Origin: Pseudocoprococcus catus
GTDB lineage: Bacteria; Bacillota; Clostridia; Lachnospirales; Lachnospiraceae
Assembly (NCBI RefSeq): GCF_902381825.1
Contig: NZ_LR698973.1
Location: 2,923,626-2,959,488, forward strand
DNA length: 35,863 nucleotides
Direction: 5' to 3'
The notes below the pieces were generated by a model. The model saw only the letters and a list, made by a program, of their open reading frames with translations, was not told where the DNA came from and ran no database searches. The position numbers and the translations under genes are program-made. Positions 32,956 to 35,863 of this stretch are shown here, in pieces (the stretch's first letter is position 1; every line of letters begins with the position of its first letter).

Positions 32956-34014
32956 ATAGGAGCAGCAGATGCAGTTACAAAGGCTTACATACGAAAAAAC
33001 GAAGTATTCGCAGACGCATTCAACTACTTTATGTATGATGGAGAACAGAAGATTCGACCGGAACAGTTAAGAGAGCTGGATACCACTGAGATAGCGATAC
33101 TTTTGAATGAGAAAGATACTAAAGATAATAAAAATACAAAAGATAGAAAATATAATAAAGATAACAACGCATCCGAATCGAAGCCGGTACAGAAATATCG
33201 TGATCTTCTGAAATCGGCCGCCATTATGGAAGATGGTGAGGCGGCTTATGTGCTTTTGGGAATAGAGAACCAGACGGAAGTGCATTACGCAATGCCGGTT
33301 AGAAATATGCTGTATGATGCCATGCAGTATAATCAGCAGGTTGCCGATACTGCCGCGAAGCATAAGGAAGAAAAAAGCCGTAGAGACAAGCAGAAACAAA
33401 AGATTAGTAATGCAGAGTTTTTGTCTGGCTTCCATAAAGATGATAAGTTAATCCCGGTGATTACACTGGTATTGTTTTTCAACGCCGGGGAGTGGGATGG
33501 CCCGCGTTCGCTGTTTGATATGCTGGATATGTCAAATCCGATTTTTGAGAAATATGCGCAGGATTATAAGCTGCATATTATCAGTCCGCAGCAAATTGCT
33601 GATGATGAGTTGGAGAAGTTTCATTCCAGCCTGAGAGAAGTGATAGGATGCATTAAATATTCAAAAGACAAAAACAAATTGGCGAATTTTATTCAGGATA
33701 ATCCTAGAATGAATATGGAGATTGAAGCAGCCAGGGTGATTGAAATGATTACACAGATAGAGATTGAAAAAGAGGAGGTGGACAGCATGGGAAACGTGAA
33801 TATGTGTAAGGCAATCGAGGATATGGTACAGGATGTTGTAGATGAGAAGAAGGATGATTGGCTGAGTGAGGGCAGACTTGCCGGGGTTGCCGAAGGCAGG
33901 CTTCAGCTTTTGACAACGCTTATCCAGTCAGGAAAAGTAACTGTTAAAGAAGCGGCAACTCTTATGGATATGACTCAGGAGGAATTTTTAGCCAAGAGTA
34001 AGACAATTTCCTGA
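32956..34014 (+). CDS. Rpn-like PD-(D/E)XK nuclease, copy 3 (probable AUA start)
   Basis: 352 residues from ATA 32956. It has the same order as copy 2: TKAYIRKNEVFADAFNY, a Lys/Asp/Asn-rich linker near 55-70, then the core YVLLGIENQTEVHYAMPVRNM. Next come LIPVITLVLFFNAGEWDGP, SLREVIGCIKYSKDKNKL, NMCKAIEDMVQD and a C-terminal helical tail. An in-frame ATG at 32923 and GTG at 32947 exist, but the ATG has no ribosome site and the GTG abuts it. AGGGGAG (32941-32947) sits 8 bases before the ATA, exactly where homology with copy 2 begins. Role as for copy 1: nuclease-like, possibly recombination or mobile DNA. Confidence 0.82.
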   Translation: MGAADAVTKAYIRKNEVFADAFNYFMYDGEQKIRPEQLRELDTTEIAILLNEKDTKDNKNTKDRKYNKDNNASESKPVQKYRDLLKSAAIMEDGEAAYVLLGIENQTEVHYAMPVRNMLYDAMQYNQQVADTAAKHKEEKSRRDKQKQKISNAEFLSGFHKDDKLIPVITLVLFFNAGEWDGPRSLFDMLDMSNPIFEKYAQDYKLHIISPQQIADDELEKFHSSLREVIGCIKYSKDKNKLANFIQDNPRMNMEIEAARVIEMITQIEIEKEEVDSMGNVNMCKAIEDMVQDVVDEKKDDWLSEGRLAGVAEGRLQLLTTLIQSGKVTVKEAATLMDMTQEEFLAKSKTIS

Positions 34015-34147
34015 CTGTCATAGCCTCGGATAGTCGTTAGGCAGTAGACGATTAAAAGTAATTAATAAAACAGAATAGAATATCTGGTAAACAATCAATA
34101 GAATAACAAAGAGACTGAAAAGACTTGGAAAATGCTTTCATTTTACG

Positions 34148-34215
34148 AGGCTCCGCAGACAGCATCTGTTTAAAAACGATAAGAAAACGATTTCTGCCTG
34201 TGGGGCCTTTGTTTT
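34148..34215 (+). terminator. Terminator after Rpn-like copy 3
   Basis: AGGCTCCGCAGACAG pairs with CTGCCTGTGGGGCCT (wobbles and one mismatch), then TTTGTTTT. Confidence 0.65.
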
Positions 34216-34358
34216 ATTGCGATGATGTTATAGGTGGTGTCAATATAAAATAGGGAATCTCCGACTAATAACCGGGAATGGTCATCGATGATCATAACAC
34301 AGTAAACACGTTTCATGGAAGTTGAATATAATATAGGTGAACAAAGAGAGTTGTTCAA
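34170..34358 (-). pseudogene. DDE transposase (rve-type) remnant
   Basis: A 62-codon piece contains KRVYCVMIIDDHSRLLVG and SLFYIDTTYN, which match the first catalytic Asp region of integrase-core (rve) transposases. Nothing of the second Asp or Glu region is present. It is a decayed insertion sequence in the 630-base gap between Rpn copy 3 and the antitoxin gene. Confidence 0.6.
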
Positions 34359-34420
34359 TTTAAAGTGCGTTGCTACTTTGAGTGCAAGCCTTTAATTTAA
34401 GTACTTCACTACTTTGAATG
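34358..34420. repeat. Imperfect direct repeat beside the transposase remnant
   Basis: AATTTAAAGTGCGTTGCTACTTTGAGTG-like and AATTTAAGTACTTCACTACTTTGAATG-like copies, about 27 bases each, separated by roughly 10 bases. They may be transposase-binding end repeats of the lost element. The remaining 34421-34600 is AT-rich with nothing else supported. Confidence 0.4.
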
Positions 34421-34645
34421 TTAGTAAACCAAATCGAAAAAGAATACGAAAATTATTACAGGGGTTAATTGTATAAGCTAAAGTCCAGGATTGAAAATAT
34501 GGTTTTAGAGAAAATATATAATGCATTGATGGGATATGGAGTTATCAACTAAAATATAACTTTTGCTAGTTGTTTTATAAAAACTGTGATAAACTAAAAG
34601 AAAAAACTTTATAGCATATAATAAAATTAGCAGGAGGGATGATTT

Positions 34646-34900
34646 ATGTGTCAGATAGCATTAAGCATACCGGATGAAGTTCTTTACGATACAAAAATGA
34701 GCCATGAGCAGGCGAATCAGTTTGCGAGACAGGCAGTGGCTCTCGGATATTATACCCAGAGTGGCGTTTCCATAGGATACTGCTCTCAGATTGCAGGAAT
34801 GACAGAAGAAGAATTTATCAAATATTTAGGTCGAAATCATATATCAATCTTCCGGTTTGATGATGAAGAAGAATTCTTGGAGGAGTTGGATAATGCGTAA
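34646..34900 (+). CDS. UPF0175 family antitoxin-like protein
   Basis: The 84-residue protein fits UPF0175, a small helical family often paired with PIN-domain toxins. Marks are the start IALSIPDEVLYD, FARQAVALGYYTQSGVSIGYCSQIAGMTEEEFIKYLG (helix-turn-helix-like) and an acidic tail with ISIFRFDDEEEF. An AGGAGG site precedes the ATG. Its end overlaps the start of the toxin reading frame by 8 bases, the usual arrangement of a type II toxin-antitoxin pair. The toxin is broken. Confidence 0.85.
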   Translation: MCQIALSIPDEVLYDTKMSHEQANQFARQAVALGYYTQSGVSIGYCSQIAGMTEEEFIKYLGRNHISIFRFDDEEEFLEELDNA

Positions 34901-35278
34901 AGTAGTTGTAAATTCAACACCTCTGATTATTCTGCCTGTGCTCAACTGAAAACATCAGGAGAGTGGATTTGTGTGGAAGAAATAAAAGACCACAGTGAAA
35001 AGAAGATGTATAAAGCCAAGCTCCATGATGGGGAAGTGGAAGTCATGATTCTTGCACAGGAACAGAAAGCTGATCTGGTGATTTTAGATGATAACGCTGC
35101 CAAGAAAACTGCAAAATATTTAGGACTTCCGGTGACAGGAACATTGGGTATACTGATAAAAGCAAAGCGGATGGGTATCATCGAATCAGTAAAGCCATTG
35201 ATCACAGAACTGAGAAAAAATGGATTCTATGTCAGTGGTACTGTAGAACGCATGGTGCTTGAACAGGCAGGAGAATAG
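34893..35278 (+). pseudogene. Broken PIN-domain (DUF3368) toxin
   Basis: The frame opens as MRKVVVNSTPLIIL, the usual start of DUF3368 PIN-like toxins, and stops at TGA 34947. In another frame the protein resumes with CAQLKTSGEWICVEEI and continues through AKLHDGEVEVMILAQEQKADLVILDDNAAKKTAKYLGLPVTGTLGIL to 35278. About 30-40 codons between the two parts appear to be missing and the frame is shifted. The nuclease should be inactive, leaving an orphan antitoxin. Confidence 0.75.
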
Positions 35279-35295
35279 AAAAACCATAAAACCAG

Positions 35296-35350
35296 ATCTC
35301 CCCACACCTCTCACAACTTAAGTGATGTGTCCAACGGGGAGATTATTTTA
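35296..35350 (+). terminator. Terminator after the toxin-antitoxin remnant
   Basis: ATCTCCCC pairs with GGGGAGAT over a 32-base loop containing a smaller stem, followed by TATTTTATT. Confidence 0.6.
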
Positions 35351-35372
35351 TTGACAAAAGAAGGAATCTCCC

Positions 35373-35495
35373 ATGAATCAACAAGAAATATTCACATATA
35401 TCCAGAAGAAAAAGATTGACAATTCTGACCACACATTCCATAATGACGATAGTGGTTTGAGAGAACTAACAAGGAAAATGGGAGAGACAACATGA
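35373..35495 (+). CDS. Small ORF upstream of the sortase (40 aa)
   Basis: Unrecognised 40-residue hydrophilic peptide (MNQQEIFTYIQKKKIDNSD...). An AAGGAA site lies 6 bases before its ATG. Its stop overlaps the sortase start by 4 bases (ATGA). It could be a small real protein or a leader that couples translation to the sortase. Confidence 0.5.
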   Translation: MNQQEIFTYIQKKKIDNSDHTFHNDDSGLRELTRKMGETT

Positions 35496-35863
35496 AGAAA
35501 AAAAGCTCATACCGATGGCTGATGTGGATCATTCTGGCAGTGGTTTTGATCGGGGTAGCACTTATGCATATCCTGCCCCCATATATCGACCGATGGAAAT
35601 CTGCCAGAGATTATGACAAACTTGCCGAAGCGTATGTAAATGATGAGTCCGAATCAGATGATGGAAAGCAGAAGAAAAAAGACTGGTGGGCTACAGATGT
35701 AAAAGTAGAATTTGACAAACTGAAAGCCGAAAATCCAGATGTTATCGGATGGATACGGTTTGATAATCAGGACGAACTTGGCATCAATTATCCAATTCTG
35801 TATTCAGGTGACAATCAGAAATATCTGAGAACCGACCTGCATGGCAACAGCCACATCGCAGGA
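35492..35863 (+). CDS. srtB: Class B sortase, partial (runs off the window)
   Basis: The first 124 codons of a membrane transpeptidase that attaches proteins to peptidoglycan. An N-terminal membrane anchor (about residues 8-29, WLMWIILAVVLIGVALMHIL) is followed by a charged linker, then the sortase B pattern FDKLKAENPDVIGWIRF, GINYPILYSGDN and KYLRTDLHG. The catalytic His/Cys/Arg lie beyond the end. Class B sortases of some Clostridia accept (S/N/P)PXTG signals, which fits the SPQTG of the surface protein at 22-26 kb; that pairing is inference. Confidence 0.88.
   Translation, partial: MKKKSSYRWLMWIILAVVLIGVALMHILPPYIDRWKSARDYDKLAEAYVNDESESDDGKQKKKDWWATDVKVEFDKLKAENPDVIGWIRFDNQDELGINYPILYSGDNQKYLRTDLHGNSHIAG

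Overview
The window looks like the chromosome of a spore-forming, low-to-moderate GC Clostridia, most likely a Lachnospiraceae gut anaerobe. Signs of this are a sporulation protein (YyaC), a dnaX-ybaB-recR cluster, the NAD-linked class 1B dihydroorotate dehydrogenase pair pyrK-pyrD, DUF5711 and DUF1846 proteins, PD-(D/E)XK Rpn-like nucleases of a Lachnospiraceae type, and a TnpV remnant. Taxonomy is inferred from gene content only.

Layout. 1-2.7 kb: dnaX, ybaB and recR (replication and recombination). 2.8-3.7 kb: Rpn-like nuclease copy 1. 3.8-7.7 kb: yyaC facing three envelope genes: an MPN-like/TM/LysM fusion, a DUF5711 protein and a CvpA-like protein. 7.8-8.4 kb: tRNA-Trp with two tandem promoters, followed by a cluster of hairpins. 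8.4-13.1 kb: an M3 oligoendopeptidase with a LysR regulator, then a YtrA-type GntR/ABC transporter operon with a palindromic operator. 13.2-15.7 kb: a DnaK paralogue coupled to a response regulator that lacks the phospho-acceptor Asp. 15.8-19.7 kb: an ABM-fold protein, an ATP-grasp protein, YbaK and DUF1846. 20-20.6 kb: two small uncharacterised genes.

20.6-26.5 kb is an accessory segment. It is bounded by a 17-bp direct repeat of the tRNA-Gly 3' end and by related palindromic blocks. It holds an internally deleted TnpV and a higher-GC pair: a TetR regulator translationally coupled to a 1403-residue secreted surface protein with an SPQTG sorting signal. Three identical tRNA-Gly(GCC) genes follow.

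27-35.9 kb: Rpn-like copy 2, amtB with a probable transcription attenuator in its leader, the pyrF-pyrK-pyrD operon ending in a giant hairpin, Rpn-like copy 3, a DDE-transposase remnant, a UPF0175 antitoxin with a broken PIN/DUF3368 toxin, and a class B sortase cut by the window end.

The observations I rate highest are: Rpn-like copies 2 and 3 both appear to start at AUA, each placed behind a Shine-Dalgarno sequence and a promoter at nearly the same distance; the att-like tRNA-Gly island; the degenerate MPN (JAMM) domain fused to LysM; the DnaK/Asp-less regulator operon; and the amtB leader switch.
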